Part shown: positions 10,996 through 23,040 of the stretch, one piece after another | Position numbering within the stretch: the first letter of the stretch is position 1 | Layout: the number at the start of each line of letters is the position of its first letter | Assembly: GCA_022575985.1 (NCBI GenBank) | Contig: JAKSXM010000247.1 | Span: 767,501 to 831,500, forward strand | Direction of reading: 5' to 3' | Length of the DNA stretch: 64,000 nt | Source of the DNA: Anagrus nilaparvatae | Taxonomy: Eukaryota; Arthropoda; Insecta; Hymenoptera; Mymaridae | The notes under the pieces: model-generated | Told to the model about the DNA's origin: nothing | Seen by the model: the letters and a program-made list of their open reading frames with translations, nothing else | Database searches by the model: none | Position numbers and translations under genes: made by a program

Positions 10996-13900
10996 TATAA
11001 AGATATACTTTTATTTTCAAAAATATACACAAATAAGGTATAGTTTGAGTTTTAGGAAATATTTGTATCTCCATATTTTCTTTTACTTTTGATACAAATA
11101 GCAGTTAGAATGTAGAAAATGAGCTTATTTGCATAAATGAACTTGCTTATTTATGTTTCTATGATGTAACATTAATTTTAAGAACTGTTAATCGTTATTT
11201 CAGTATAATATTAACGTTAAAAGCAAGAGGAAACATATTTTCAACTAATATTAAAATTTCTTTTAAAGAATTTTTTTTAATAACCAAGTTTATGTAACTA
11301 ATATTAATGAGGAATTTTTTTTTTTCAATATGGTATTTAAATTTTATTCTGTTATAAAAAACGAAAACCCTGCAGGATTATTGATTTTAACCAAGTATAT
11401 TATTCAATAATATTTAAAAAAAATTTTTTCTTTCGTTTTACATGTAAATAAGTCCTTCGTCTAATAGAAACCCTGTAAAAAACGTTTTTCTGTTTTATTT
11501 TTATACATGTAAAAAATAAAAATATTTTATCTTATAAATTTATGGAATAAATTTAAGAGTTTTATGTCAAGCACAATTTTTCAATATTTCATGAAATTCT
11601 GATAGTTTTTACCTACAGGTAGTTGAGCTTTATACTAAATGATACATTGAAAATAAGAGTAATTATACGTTTTTCGCTTTTTATCATTTATTATATAATT
11701 TTATTGGAAATAGATTATGTCATGAGGAAAGTTTGAGGTTGCTTTGTAGAAAATTTAAATTATAAGCTATTATTTTATGAAAGAAATAGAGTGATAATAG
11801 AAAAGCCTGATTGTAACTTTTAGCATGTCGTATATAAATGAAACTAGTTTAAACTCTAATAAATATAAATGCCATTTACAACTTTCATAACTGTAATCAC
11901 CAGTAAAATACAGTACTAAATTAAATCCTTTTCAAGTTTTCAATTTTGAATTATAGACGATAAGAATTAAAATCACTTTAAACTAATTTGAGATTAATTA
12001 TTTTTACGTAATGGGAAAGAAAAGTATGTTGAAAAAAGTTTTTGCAAGAATCGAGGGAAGGCTAATTGGTTTTTCGTCTTTAGTTGCTTATTTCTGTTTT
12101 CCTTATATGTATATTTCGGTTTTCCATATATGTATTTAATAGTCTTATTGAATTAAAAGTTAACCCGAAACTAGCTTAAGCTCGACTCTAAGTAAATTTA
12201 CCCTTTTATACTTACAACTGAAGTTAGATCTCTAAATAATTTGCATGACGTTATGTGAATTTATAAATAATATTTTTTATTATTGAAATACGGCGTTGTA
12301 CGCCTGGTCGTACGTGAGGTCAATTTTCGATATATTTTATTTTCACCCTGAAAAAATATTTTTTATTTCTAACCTTCATAAATATCGATTCTGTAAAAAA
12401 ACCAATTGTTATCAATTTCTCTTCCATCATCGGTTTTGTTAACAGCTTGTTTTGCAAGGCAAGCACATTTTTTTCTGTATTTTTCAATCAATCTCCTCTC
12501 AAATAATTTACGCAAACAAAACGATTATTAATAACCATTAATAAAAAATTTAACTTTTGTTAATAATAACAAATTACATTCCTTTTTCATTTTGATTTTT
12601 TTGGAAAATAATTTTCGTGAAACCTAATAATTTATCGATACTAAATATTTTAAGTTTCTATTTAACTTTGAAAAAAATTTTTTTAGACCAAAAATGGAAA
12701 ACCATTTATTCGTCAAGTAGGATGTTGATTTGTAAAACTAATTGTAAACCTAAGCAAAAAAAGAATTGCTGTTTACTTTTTTCGAAAAATTTTATATTTT
12801 AAGTTTCAAACTATTTTAACGATTTTTTATAAAACAAATCTTTTTACTACAACATATTTTTGACTAAGAAAAACTTATTTAGAATTGAATGCAAAAAAAA
12901 TAAAAACATAAAAAACTTATAATAAAAATGTAATAAAAATGTGTACATATATTATTAAATTTAAGATTAGTATAGAAAAACTTATATCAAAAGTAAAGTA
13001 CTTGGCAATTTTTCAATAACCTACTTAATCGAATAACATATTACCAAATAAATAAATCTTTTTAATTTTTAACAAAAAAAAGCCATTTTTTTCTTTTAAT
13101 TTATGCAATTTTTCCAACATAAATTATAATTAACATTTTAGCTTAATATGTAAAAATTCATTCTGTATTAAGTTGAATAATCGTCACGTCTAATGAGTAA
13201 AATTATATGTTCTCAAAAAAATTTTGCATTTATTTTTTTTCTTCTTTTTATTCAAATTAATGGATTAATTTTGTATGCTCTCTCACGCGGGCAATTAGAA
13301 AATATCATAAATTTGAATTTTAATGTTTTGTGCATTAGAACGTGGGTGCAAGTTTTATTTTACATACACTGAAAAAAAAAAACTTTATACTTGGCAAACT
13401 TTATTATTTCTTTTATTAATACATTTTTTTTTAATAAAGTTAATTTATTCCATTCTTTTTAAAAAGTTTCAAAAAGTATATTAACGCACGTGGATAAGAT
13501 TTAAAGAATGAAAGTTTTATGGATAAGGAAATAAAGCTTTTTATTATATTAATTTTATAATTTTGTTCCAATAAAAATAATATTTTTATAAAAACTTTTA
13601 ATATAATTAAGTATTATACGTAATTTTTAAATGAATAATATTTTTTCTTATTAAAGTGTATTTTTTGGTTGGACATATCTATTGACTATCTTAGTACCTA
13701 AGGATAATAAGGAATTTCCAGGAATTAATATATGCAAATTTCATCTTTTGCCAAAATTTATTTGGACTACAAATATTACAGGGAAAAATTTCTATTATTT
13801 TAAGGTTGGCTTTTGGTTTTTGCGGGGGGGTTGAAATTACAAAAAAACCGTTTTCTTTTTAATGGAAACAAAATGATTAACATTTTTGCGTATATTAAAC

Positions 13901-14045
13901 AACAATTATGGATAGTTATAGATTTAGGACATAAGAAATTTTATGGTCAAAATCCGAAAAGAAAGCTAAGAATTAAAGCTTTTATTGGAACAGAAGCTGC
14001 TTTTAGCTATATGCCCCTAAATTTTTAGAACTTTTCATTCATATT
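10996..14045. other. AT-rich spacer, 3 kb, no gene seen
   Basis: Homopolymer-rich AT DNA. The small frames at 12,617-12,802 and 13,813-14,028 are rich in Phe, Lys, Asn and Ile, as expected by chance in this composition. A start-like CACTGAAAAAAAAAAACTTT at 13,367 has no matching right end that I could find. Confidence 0.6.
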
Positions 14046-14049
14046 TACA

Positions 14050-15180
14050 ACCCTGTATAATTAACATGGCAAAGTATTCGCGGCTGGTGTCTTTAAGTAG
14101 GATGTTATATGCTCATTTTACCCTTTCTGAATATACACCGTATCCCTTCATTGCATCAGCAGTTGTAGGGTAGCATCAGCATATATTACTGTGCAGTAGT
14201 CAAGGTAGGTCAATATCAGAGATTCAACTAATCTTTTTCGTAATGACTGAGACGTGCATGATTTAAAGAATTTGAGGTCAAAAAGTACTCTGTTAATTAT
14301 TATTTATTACAATAGAAGATGCATTTAGTTTTTTAAATAATCCAACCGTGTAAATTTATCCAAAGAATACGGATAGTTAGTATATATGTATAAAAAAAAA
14401 TATATAGTTTGTATATATTTAGTATATATTTATATATTAAATATTATATATTTATATATTTATTTAGTCTTTTTAACATTTAGGGAAAGTCGATTAAGTT
14501 CTGACCATGCTGATACTTTAACTTCTAAATCAGTCAAAAGTTTGATACCCCTATCAATCTGATCAGTTGTTACTTATACACATAAAAAAACCAATATTAT
14601 AAAGCTTTTTATCTTCAAGCTGAAAAAGAAAACGCTACCAACGCCTTAGAGAAGTTGAACTGTGCAGGGTAGGTAACTTCTTATCTTTGGCCATACGAAT
14701 ATCATTTACGAGTTTTATTAAGCAGTTTTTGTGCTTTTATGTTCTCTAAAACCAGTCTGAAACTTGTCAAGAGTCTTTGTTTTATTTAAGAAACTCACTA
14801 TCTGATCATGAGCCAGCTTCTCCAAGACTTTTGAAAGGAAGCATTATAATGCTATTTCTGTGAAAAGTCACCAGTTGACGATGGTATTGAAACTTTTTTA
14901 AGTGCCAAAATGCGAGATCTCTTCCTCCTGCTGAAAATACTCCTTCCTTTAGCGATGCGTTAAATAATTTAGTAGGGTTTTGGGGAACGGCTAGCACATC
15001 TTTAGGAACAAAACTTTGAGGAATGACATCTTAGCCTGAGAGCTGCATTGAAAAACAGCCAATATGACATCATTAATTAAAACCGTTTTAAATTTAAAAC
15101 CATCGGGAATGGCTGATGATATAATACTATTAGATAGTTGTCTGATGTTGTACCTATTGGAAAATATTTTCAGAAAGTCA
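14050..15180 (-). pseudogene. Decayed non-LTR retrotransposon reverse transcriptase
   Basis: Reading the minus strand with frame changes, successive RT signatures appear in correct order: SQAK near 15,030; TKLFNASLKEGVF near 14,940-14,975; LPFxSxxxE with EKLAHDQIVSFLN near 14,790-14,850; KTLDKFQTGFREHKST near 14,715-14,770; LVNDIRMAKDKK near 14,670-14,710; WSELNRLSLN near 14,480-14,510; and RKRLVESLILTYLDYC near 14,190-14,245, the post-RT segment. Many stops and frameshifts separate the blocks and the catalytic YADD box was not found. The family is the broad Jockey/CR1/I assemblage; I cannot assign it more closely. It is an old copy, 5'-truncated near 15,180 where a different repeat begins. 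Confidence 0.8.
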
Positions 15181-15734
15181 TGTACCAGGTAGACCCCCTA
15201 GTATGGGGGTTTGTGGCGGAGCAAAAACCGAATACGGCCATAGATGTGCAATAAAACTAGCCAATTTCCCCCCAATGCCCCCATATGCCCCCCAAATTAA
15301 GGCTGAAAAAAAATTTTTTTTGAAAAATGAAAATTGAACTATATACTCATGTTTTTTGGGACGCTTATACCAAAAGTGTATACAAAAAATTCCCTTAATG
15401 TTTGGCTCTGTTAACCACCCCAGTAGCCCCATCAACCCCCCCCCATACGATATAAAAATTTTTATTTCAAAAACTAAAACTCAATGTGTATTGTTATGTT
15501 TTTTGAGGCACTGAAACCAAAGATGAATATAAAAAATTTGCTTAACCAATGCTTGTTCCTCTAGCCCACCCTAGTGCCCCCATTAACCCCCCCAAACGAG
15601 TTACAAATATTTTTGTTAGGAAAATTAAACTGAATGTGTATTCTTATGTTTTTTGAGACGCTGTAACCAAAAATGAATATACAAAATGTTTTAAACCAAT
15701 GCTGCATTTTAAACTAAGACTGCATCATTAAGAT
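15181..15734. repeat. Tandem repeat, about three units of 147-150 bp with CCCCC blocks
   Basis: ATGTTTTTTGGGACGC at 15,349, ATGTTTTTTGAGGCAC at 15,496 and ATGTTTTTTGAGACGC at 15,646 mark equivalent points, 147 and 150 bp apart. Each unit carries a C-rich block (for example TCAACCCCCCCCCATACG at 15,430) and a later TTAAACCAATGCTG-like end. The stretch begins with CCCCCTAGTATGGGGGTTTG at about 15,191, a GGGGG/CCCCC palindrome. The open frame on the minus strand here reflects the repeat and is not a gene. Confidence 0.7.
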
Positions 15735-16060
15735 GGTTGAAAATTGCTAAATAAATAAAACAAGATTATGTATATAAAACAGGATTTATTATTAATATAA
15801 AGTGTAAAATAATTATATGATACAGAATATAGATGCGACTATTTTCCGGTCAAGCTTCTTAAAGACTAACGCCCAAAAAGACATTAGCATAATGTTTCTG
15901 GGCCTGTTCTATGCGGCGGAGAGGCAGGATGCTAGAAATCGACAAAAAGAAACAACAACTCCTTATCGTTTTTACTTAGAGCATATGATTTTCAAAGCGC
16001 TGTTATGTAGATCTAAAATAATATACAATACATAGCATGCATAATATACAAAATTCAACA
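15735..16060 (-). mobile_element. 3' LTR of a Ty1/copia element
   Basis: On the minus strand a polypurine tract (AATAAGTGGGAG, about 16,061-16,072) ends the internal region, and the LTR starts TGTTGAATTTTG at 16,060. The LTR end is placed at about 15,735, where the strand reads TTTCAACCA, giving TG...CA ends that are inverted relatives (TGTTGAA / TTCAACCA). An AATAAA signal lies near 15,790. The length, about 326 bp, is normal for copia. The end is an inference because the second LTR is absent. Confidence 0.7.
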
Positions 16061-16078
16061 CTCCCACTTATTTTTGAT

Positions 16079-17035
16079 CTACTTAAAATTAAAAAATTTA
16101 TATAACATTCGTCTTAAATTGGTAAAAGGCAATTTTTTTAATGGCTTTGTTAAAATATCTGCCAATTGTAATTTCGTATTAACATAAGAAATATCAATTT
16201 GTTTTCTTTTAACTATTTCGCGAATATAATGATACCGTACATCAATATGCTTAGTTCGCTTATGGTATTCAGCGCTTTTTGCCAATTCAATTGCAGCTTG
16301 ATTATCAACAAATATAGGTACACATTTTTGCTTATGACCTAATTCATTCAACATTCTTCGCAACCCTACTGACTCTTTTGTGCCCTGAAATAATACAATA
16401 TATTTGGCTTCAGCCATAGATAATGCAACTACCTCTTGGCGCTGCGATGACGCACAGTGTGGCAAAATGGACGAAAATCGCTCTTGGACTGAGTTTTGGA
16501 GCTATCGACTTGAAACCTGTTTTAAATGACTTTAAAATAAGCCTGCTTTCGTGACTCACTGTGGATTTTTCATATTTTTTTATTTTTAATTAGCCTATTT
16601 ACACGACCTCAACCTATTCATTTATCGAAATTTTCACTTCCTACATTTTTTGCACTCTAAAACAAACGGGAAATTTTTTTGTGTTAATCCTGCAGTATAT
16701 ACATAAAAATTAAAAAACATTTTTAAGTCAAAAAATATTAAATCATAATTTTTGGATATTTTAGTGTCTCGCATAAAATTCATTTTTAGTAAATAGGATA
16801 ATTATAAATAAAGAAATATGAAAAATCCGCAGTAAGGCATGAAAGCAGGTTTATTTTGAAGTCGTTCAAAACAGGTTTCAAGTCGATAGCTCAAAAACTC
16901 AGTCCAAGAGCGATTTTTGTCCATTTTGCCACACTGTGTGACGCAAGAAATTGGAGTGTCGTTAAAAAGAAATATATACCCGCTTCTGGATCTTCGAGTG
17001 CTTAAACAACCGGCATAGTCGGCGTAACCCACAAG
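16079..17035 (-). pseudogene. copia pol C-terminus (RNase H), split by a fold-back insertion
   Basis: Two pieces of one Ty1/copia RNase H are separated by about 490 bp of unrelated DNA. The N-terminal piece (about 16,946-17,035) reads GYADYAGCLSTRRSRSGYIF and NDTPIS; compared with the usual GYxDADWAGC motif, two residues are missing. The C-terminal piece (16,079-16,455) reads SSQRQEVVALSMAEAKYI, then NELGH, FVDNQAAIELAKS, YHKRTKHIDVRYHYIRE and ADILTKPL, all standard copia blocks. The end at 16,079 lies directly before the polypurine tract and LTR. Gag, protease, integrase and RT are absent: homology stops near 17,040. The element is dead. Confidence 0.9.
16455..16940. mobile_element. Fold-back TIR element inserted in the copia RNase H
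   Basis: The left arm (about 16,455-16,595, CACAGTGTGGCAAAATGGAC...) is repeated inverted at about 16,805-16,936. Arms of roughly 130-140 bp carry GAAAATCGCTCTTGGACTGA and TATCGACTTGAAACCTGTTT. TGACGCA/TGACG is found next to both ends, so the TSD is likely 5-8 bp, but a frame slip in the copia sequence prevents an exact call. A second, partial copy lies at 62,456-62,690. No coding sequence. Superfamily uncertain; hAT is possible. Confidence 0.8.
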
Positions 17036-17040
17036 TTGTG

Positions 17041-17573
17041 CGGAACTTTCAAAGTCCGTTCAAAGTTCTTTCAAAGTAATTGCACCTCTGTCACGCAAAA
17101 ATGACGTCAAAAAAAATAAAAAAAAATATTATTTTTGAAATTTTGAAATAAATGTAAACAATAAAAAAATTTGACTCAAATATCTATATCCGTTATTACA
17201 CAATCCTATCTTGAAAAATCAGCTAAAATTTCTACATATTTAGGTAAAACGACCCTGAAGACTCAAGTTATAATAAAATAATCCATTGTAAAACCCAACG
17301 TTGTGCCCAACGTGAATTGAATATATTGACACATAAAATTTGCAAACTTTTTACTGATGCTTTGCTATTATATATTATAAATCTAAATTTTGTAATAAAA
17401 CAGTAAATTATATTATTAGTTTTTATTAAAAATTTTTTATTGTTTGTATAATGAATTATACAAAATAATTTATACAAATTAATAAATAAAAAAAATAATT
17501 ACTTTTTTTTTTTAATTATTTTTTTTATTTTTATTTTAAAATAATTTTTATAATCTTTTATATAATACATTAT
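17041..17573. other. Spacer
   Basis: Has short direct repeats of TTCAAAGTCCGTTCAAAGTT near 17,050, then AT-rich DNA. No gene recognised. Confidence 0.5.
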
Positions 17574-17577
17574 TTAA

Positions 17578-18252
17578 GGCCACTGTATCTTTTTGGGGAT
17601 TTTATTTTTCATTTTTTTATATTTCATTATGTTAAAACATTTCAAGAATCTAAAAAACAAATTTCAAGCAAAAAAAAAATGTTTTTTAGATATTTCGATT
17701 TTTATGGGTCGCAGTCATATGCAAACATAAGCATTTAAAAACTTTAAACGCGTTTTTCTCAAAAATACTTTTTTGAAATCGATTCCCACGCAAGCTCAAA
17801 AACTAATTGAGCTATCGACATGAATCTTGTTTCATTTTTTTTTGTTATTGCAATGCCTAGTATGTGAACCAACAATATCGGCTTTTTATGCATCAGAAAA
17901 ATTTTTATTGTCCGTTTTAGGCGCATTTTTTAACGTCAAAAACTGCATTTTTTGTTTTTCGAAATTTTGGTTCACGTACAAGAGGATACTATAGAGATTA
18001 ATATGCTTTTTTATTTTTTTGTTTCGGTGCCTACAATAGGTGCTATGATGGGAACCGTTTTTCAATTTTTTTCCCGAGCCTCTACTTTCACGCCATCTAC
18101 AAACTGTAAAAAAAAGCAAATTAAACAAAAATTTTTTTATGTCATCTAGAATAGTTTTGTAATTATTAAAAAAAAAAATTTGTAAACTTTTATAATAAAA
18201 CAGCTGAGAAAAAAAATCCTTTGAAAATCGTCACAAAAAAGAGATAGTGGCC
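17578..18252. mobile_element. 675-bp TIR element flanked by TTAA (or TA)
   Basis: Left end GGCCACTGTATCTTTTT and complemented right end GGCCACTATCTCTTTTT agree at 15 of 17 bases. TTAA lies directly outside both ends (17,574-17,577; 18,253-18,256). A TTAA TSD suggests piggyBac-like mobilisation, but the TIR does not start with CCC, so a TA-specific mariner relative is equally possible. Interior is non-coding: the two frames at 17,886-18,149 overlap on opposite strands. Confidence 0.65.
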
Positions 18253-18890
18253 TTAAGCATTTTATTATTATATGTATTTATTTTTTTTACATATTTATTT
18301 GTACAAAGAAAATTTTAATGAAATGATGATATGATATATTCATCAAATATAAAACAGGAGTATATAATCTATAGGTATGTTATGTATCGTAAGAAGTATT
18401 GAAGCCGCAAATCCACGCTTGTGGGTTTTCATATCAATACTACAGGTATATGTATATGAAATTATCTATTTTCTTTTATATATTCAAATCAAAATAGGTC
18501 AGTTTCATTGTGATTTTATGCTATTAAATTAAATTGTATTTTATTTGTTTAATTTTTTTATGCATTATCAATATTATTACAATTAAAATAAGTTATTAAA
18601 TATCAAATATTTATTTAATTATAAATAAATAATAAATTATGCATGTTGATTTTAGATAATGAGGCTGAAATTAACTCTTACATCATGCTTAATTAATTAT
18701 ATACACGGTACTCTCTGGCGCTACGGAGCTTTGGAAATCTAGAAAGTTAACTGCCTATCGTTTGTGTGTGTTAGAATCTCTGGCCTACGAATTTTATTAA
18801 TATTATCTACCTATATATCTACTTGAACATTTTTTATGTGCCATTAGGTAGATAGGTCTTAACGGATATAAAAATTAGTTGGTTTTTTTG
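18253..18890. other. AT-rich spacer with one small hairpin
   Basis: AAATCCAC-GCTT-GTGGGTTT at 18,409-18,428, flanked by GTATTGA (18,396-18,402) and TCAATAC (18,434-18,440), can form a two-part hairpin of about 45 bases. No other feature. Confidence 0.4.
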
Positions 18891-18895
18891 TACTA

Positions 18896-19064
18896 CACGC
18901 AAAAAATTCTCAGACGATAAATACGATATTAAAGGGAACTAAAAAAGCAACTACGCTTATTCCTCTTTTCATGGATGTTAATAACGGAAATTTCAAATTT
19001 ATATTGTCCGTGGTATTTATCACCTATAATTCAAATATTAATATCCACGATAATTTTCCGCGTG
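18896..19064. mobile_element. 169-bp MITE, TA TSD, CACGC(A/G)(A/G)AAAATT TIR
   Basis: Left CACGCAAAAAATTC and complemented right CACGCGGAAAATTA are inverted repeats; TA flanks both sides (18,894-18,895; 19,065-19,066). Similar ends to the 36,188-36,414 MITE. Non-coding; Tc1/mariner-type by TSD. Confidence 0.65.
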
Positions 19065-19448
19065 TAGTATCAAGATTTTGTTCCACTTTAAGTGCGTCAT
19101 ATTTAAACAACTAACCCTGTAATTTATTAATTGTTAGAATGCAGCCTAATCTTGCGGGAAACTCTTGTGGTTATAAATGTTTTAGCTTTAATTGGGTTTT
19201 AAAGCATAATCCCTGTTTTGTATTTGAGTTACTTAGTAAAATCGCGATATCTACAACATTTTATTTTAATTTAAGTGGTGGAATTCCATTAGGTGTACGA
19301 CAGTTAAGTAATAAATTCAATAAAATAATAAAATTTGAGATTTCTTTTCAATTTTTTTTTTAATAATTATAAACTGACAACACTGCAGTATTTAAAAAAA
19401 TTAACTTTAATTCTACGAATTTTTTCAATTTTGCTAATAGATAGTAAG

Positions 19449-22140
19449 TTTTTTTTTGCGTAGGAAGTGGAGAAATGCGTTACGCATATTGTTCAGCATC
19501 CGAACAATATATTAAATAAATAAAAAATAAATAGATAAATAAAGAAATAAAAAATAAATAGATAAATAAATAAGTAATTATCCTACCATTTTCGATTTAT
19601 TGCGGTATCAAAAGTAAGTGCAGGAATGATTATTCGCGCAACACCTGCAATCGTCCGGATAACTGCAGTACGTCGGAGTATTTACTCCACATACTGGCTA
19701 ATTTCGGAGCATACTTCTTCATTTCGAAGCGTCAGGCTAACCACATTCTCAGGTGTGATTTGGCCAATGTTAGTTTCTAATTGAAACTTTTTAATGGCCC
19801 ATCTGTCGCATTCGAAGAATGTAAATACAGGGGGTATCTTCTTTACCCGGACAGTATATATAATGTATATATACATTCAGCGCTATTCATCTTCTGGAAC
19901 TGAACTACTCTCCGAGTAGTTAGTCCAACGGTCCTGACACTCACTTAGGCTGATCTGACGCAAAGTGGCCTTTGTGCGGTTAATCCCTTCCCTCTCTTTG
20001 TTCAAGTAGATATACTTTCTCTCTAGAGCCAGCAGATCTATCGAAACTACGCCGGGAATGACTAGAGCTGCCTCAAGGACACTGTGCAATAAAGATTCGC
20101 AGGGCTCCTTGCCTTTGGATGCTCGTAAGCTTAGACGCATAAGTGACCTTCTTTATGCAGTCAGCCCATAATTCTGCACCATACAGGAGTATGGAGTGGG
20201 TGAACGACATAAGAAGCCTGCGCTTTCCAGTCTTAGATCTGCACGTGTTTTTCATTAATCTGCTTAACGCAGTAGTGAGCCTGGCAGCTTTCTCCGTGCT
20301 TCTTCGAATCAGAAGGTCAGTTTTGCGTCCAACAGCAATCCCAAGTACTTTAAATTATCATTCGTTTCTATCATCCCTTCCCCAATACATATTGGGATGA
20401 TGGTCTAAATATGTTTACGGGTGAATTGGGCAATCTCAGTCTTCTCCGTAGTAAGCTGTAGGCTGTGGTCTTCTATCCAGCAATGTACCCCATGCATTTC
20501 CTGAATCAATTTCTCCTCAGTTATTTTTTCATCTTTTGCCGTGATGACTAGAACCAGGTCATCTGCATATCCTACAGTAAAAGTATCTGGTCGTACATGA
20601 TGTTCCATAGGTCCGATTCAAGTACCAATCCTTGAACTGCACATACAGTTACTTTCCTCACTCTTGTTCCTTGTACAGTTTTAAAGACTATTTTTCGATT
20701 CTTCAGGTAGCTGCTGATGATTCTTCGCAGGTATTTCGGCACCTAGAAGTTCCTTAGCTCTTCCTTGAAATCGCTCTATCTTGCTGAGTTAAAGGCATTC
20801 TTCAAATCGAGGGTCACTAATAGCGTGATTTTTCTCGAGTCCTGTCTGTGTGTTCTCGATGACCTGAACGATACTGCTTATGGCATCGATTGTTGAATTC
20901 CCCCGACGAAACCCGTATTGTCGGGGAGAAAGATCTCCCGCAGTTTCTACGGCCCTCAGTACCTTTGGCTGTAGCATCTACTCGTAGTTTTGGCTAGCTG
21001 AGTCCAATAATCCTAGAGGATGCCAAAAGTTCTGCAGTCTAGGTTCCTCTTTGCCCTTACTGATAAGGACCAGTCTGGCTTTTTTCCAAAGTTTGCTGAA
21101 GACGCCCGCACGTGCACAAGTATTGTACATACATAAGATGATTTTGGGCACCCATGTGGAGCTGTCTTCAGTATCTCGGTAGGTATCCCATAAGGTCCTG
21201 GTGCCTTATAGTTTTTGAGAGAGTCCACCGCTGTGAAAAGCTACTCCTCAGTGAATTCGGGAATAGCCTCGTCATCTTCACCTAAGTCATTTGCCTTCTC
21301 CCTCAATGGGTGGGTAGGGAAAAGTCCGTCAACTATACGCCTAACCTCCTCTTCGTTCATAACGCCACTTTCGGAAAATGCGCCAATCCTATTGGTGACT
21401 ATCTTGTATCCAAGATCCCGAGGTTCATTATCTACCTTGTTACACAAAGCTATCTCGCATGCTCCTTTGTTTCTTCGAATAGAAAGTCTCGGGCTTTTCT
21501 TGACCAACTTACGCTCTGCCATCAGCTCAACAGCGTCTGTTCTGGTCTTTGCACGTGTAGCTCTCCTTCTCGTCTTTAAGCCCGAACTCTTTAGACGGTC
21601 TATTTCTGTATTCCACCAGTAGGCTGGTGGTCCTCCATCACGGGTCCATTTTTTTGGCATGACTTTATTACATGCTTTTTCCAGCAGCATCATGATTCAC
21701 TTAACTATTTCCTCTGCGTCGTCAATATTTTCTGATCTAATTGATTTCTTCAGGATAGCAATCTCTCTTCTTCTAAGCGTGTTCACCAATATTTCGCGGT
21801 TTACCCACTTGATGTTCCATCCGCAGCATTTCTGTACTTCGTGTCTTTCGCCGCTCGTCATGCACCTCAAAAGAGATATATTGGTGATCACTTGCTGAGA
21901 AGTTCTCCAGAACTCGCCATTCTGTAATCCTGACAGCCAAACCTTCTGTTACAAAAGATATATCCAGGATTGTTTGTCCTAAGCTTCGCCTTCTAAATGT
22001 TGCAGTGTTATCTACCTTTAGCACAGTCAAGTTAAGCCTGGCGGAAAGGTCGAGTATATCCTCTCTTCTTGTATCCGTTTCTGGTATACCTCACTCTGGA
22101 TTACTCCTGGCTTGGTCCTGGCCTCGAAACTTACATTCAC
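19449..22140 (-). pseudogene. R1-clade-like LINE ORF2 (endonuclease, RT, C-terminal tail), multiply broken
   Basis: Minus-strand blocks occur in ORF2 order. Endonuclease end: DILDLSARLNLTVLKVDNTA, LGQTILDISFV and ENFSASDHQYISFEV (about 22,080-21,870), including the SDH motif. Linker: 21,693-21,241, a single 150-residue frame. RT: NYKAPGPYGIPTEILK (about 21,215-21,168), LSPRQYGFRRGNSTID (about 20,930-20,880), YADDLVLVI (YADD at about 20,558-20,569). Post-RT: RLLMSFTHSILLYGAELWA near 20,200 and LRQISLSECQDRW near 19,950. Tail: HTFFECDRW-type segment reading FTFFECDRW, ITPENVVSL and EISQYVE, then RRTAVIRTIAGVARIIIPA (19,830-19,620). Several frameshifts and stops, plus a TATA-rich interruption near 19,870. 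The RT catalytic box is intact, but the ORF as a whole is not translatable. Confidence 0.92.
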
Positions 22141-22440
22141 ACATTAGTTAAACTAGAAAATTAAATAATAACCTTGAGTTGTAGTTTAGCGGGACCCGCA
22201 ACTAACCATTAACCGGCTGTGTCGCTGTGCTCGAGGTGGAAATCTCCCATGCTAAGAGCCACATACATAAGTACACGGGACCCGTTTATAGGGTAGCCTC
22301 AGTAATTACAGAAAGCTATGTCCAGTGTCTCTGATTCTAGTTCAACCTTAATAAGGTGGCCTGAAATACCTTCCTTTTTCCTCAGCCTTATGGGGCGCCG
22401 GGCTTAGTATTGGATGTAGCGGAGTTAGATCGCAAGAATT
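19449..22440 (-). mobile_element. R1-like LINE copy, near full ORF2 with 3'UTR
   Basis: The 3' end lies at the left: a T-run at 19,449-19,457 (poly(A) on the minus strand), then a 3'UTR segment GCGTAGGAAGTGGAGAAATG that recurs almost exactly at 48,010 and, in diverged form, at 58,800. An (AAAT)n array at about 19,511-19,575 lies in the 3'UTR. Upstream of the endonuclease remnant, 22,145-22,440 is unusually GC-rich for the window and probably belongs to the same element, but I could not read a continuous domain there. Confidence 0.8.
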
Positions 22441-22583
22441 ACATCAGGTTTTTTTATGCTAATGTTACTTGAAATATTCATGTTTTGGGTGAATTAATAT
22501 TTGTTTCAAATATGTCTGTAATAATATCTGGTGATGAATTGAATTCTTTTATCATTTATATTACTTTCTTACTACATCTTTTG

Positions 22584-22730
22584 GGCCATTCATAAATTAC
22601 GTAAAGCAAAATTTAGTTTTTTTAAACCCCCTCCTCAAACATAACGCTTTTGTTAACACTTTTAACATTGACTGTAACACAATGGTTCACCCCCTTCCCC
22701 ATTCAAGTGTTAAATAATTTATGAATGGCC
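22584..22730. mobile_element. Short palindromic MITE, GGCCATTCATAAATTA TIR
   Basis: GGCCATTCATAAATTACGTA at 22,584 and its complement TAATTTATGAATGGCC ending at 22,730 are inverted repeats. The middle includes CCCCCTCCTC and TAACGCTTTTGTTAAC-type segments seen in a very common insect MITE type with GGGGCC-ATAAATTACGTAA ends. No clear TSD. Confidence 0.65.
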
Positions 22731-22739
22731 TGTTTTCAA

Positions 22740-23040
22740 TTTAAGTCCTAAAACCAAAATTACAATAAATTCCGAAATATATATTATCCTAAGTCCAAAA
22801 ACCTAAAGTATTCTAAGTTCTTGTTAATATTATAACTTCTTACTAATCAGTAACTTCCACTTCAAATTATTCTAAGTCCCTAAATTTAAAATTCCATTTT
22901 ACCCCCCCCCATAAAAATATCACTTTTTACCTCCCCTCCCTAAAACTTCCATTCTCCCACTTAAAAATGTCAATTTTTTACCCCCTTCCTAAAACGTCCA
23001 TTTTTAAACCCCCCTTCCGAGCCGGACTTTTTCAAATACC
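22740..23040 (-). repeat. Reverse-strand copy of the poly-G / GACTTAGAATAATT repeat
   Basis: Reads as the complement of the 7.3, 38.9 and 58.3-kb repeats: TTATTCTAAGTCCCTAAATT-type units (CAAATTATTCTAAGTCCCTA near 22,863) followed by C-runs and GACCCCC-like blocks. Diverged. Confidence 0.55.

Noticed and set aside
15178..15435. 85-residue frame on the minus strand
   Set aside because: Lies wholly in the C-rich tandem repeat and does not persist between units.
15817..16035. 72-residue frame next to copia
   Set aside because: Falls inside the copia LTR, on the strand opposite to the element.
17886..18149. Two small frames on opposite strands
   Set aside because: Interior of a TIR element; no recognisable protein.
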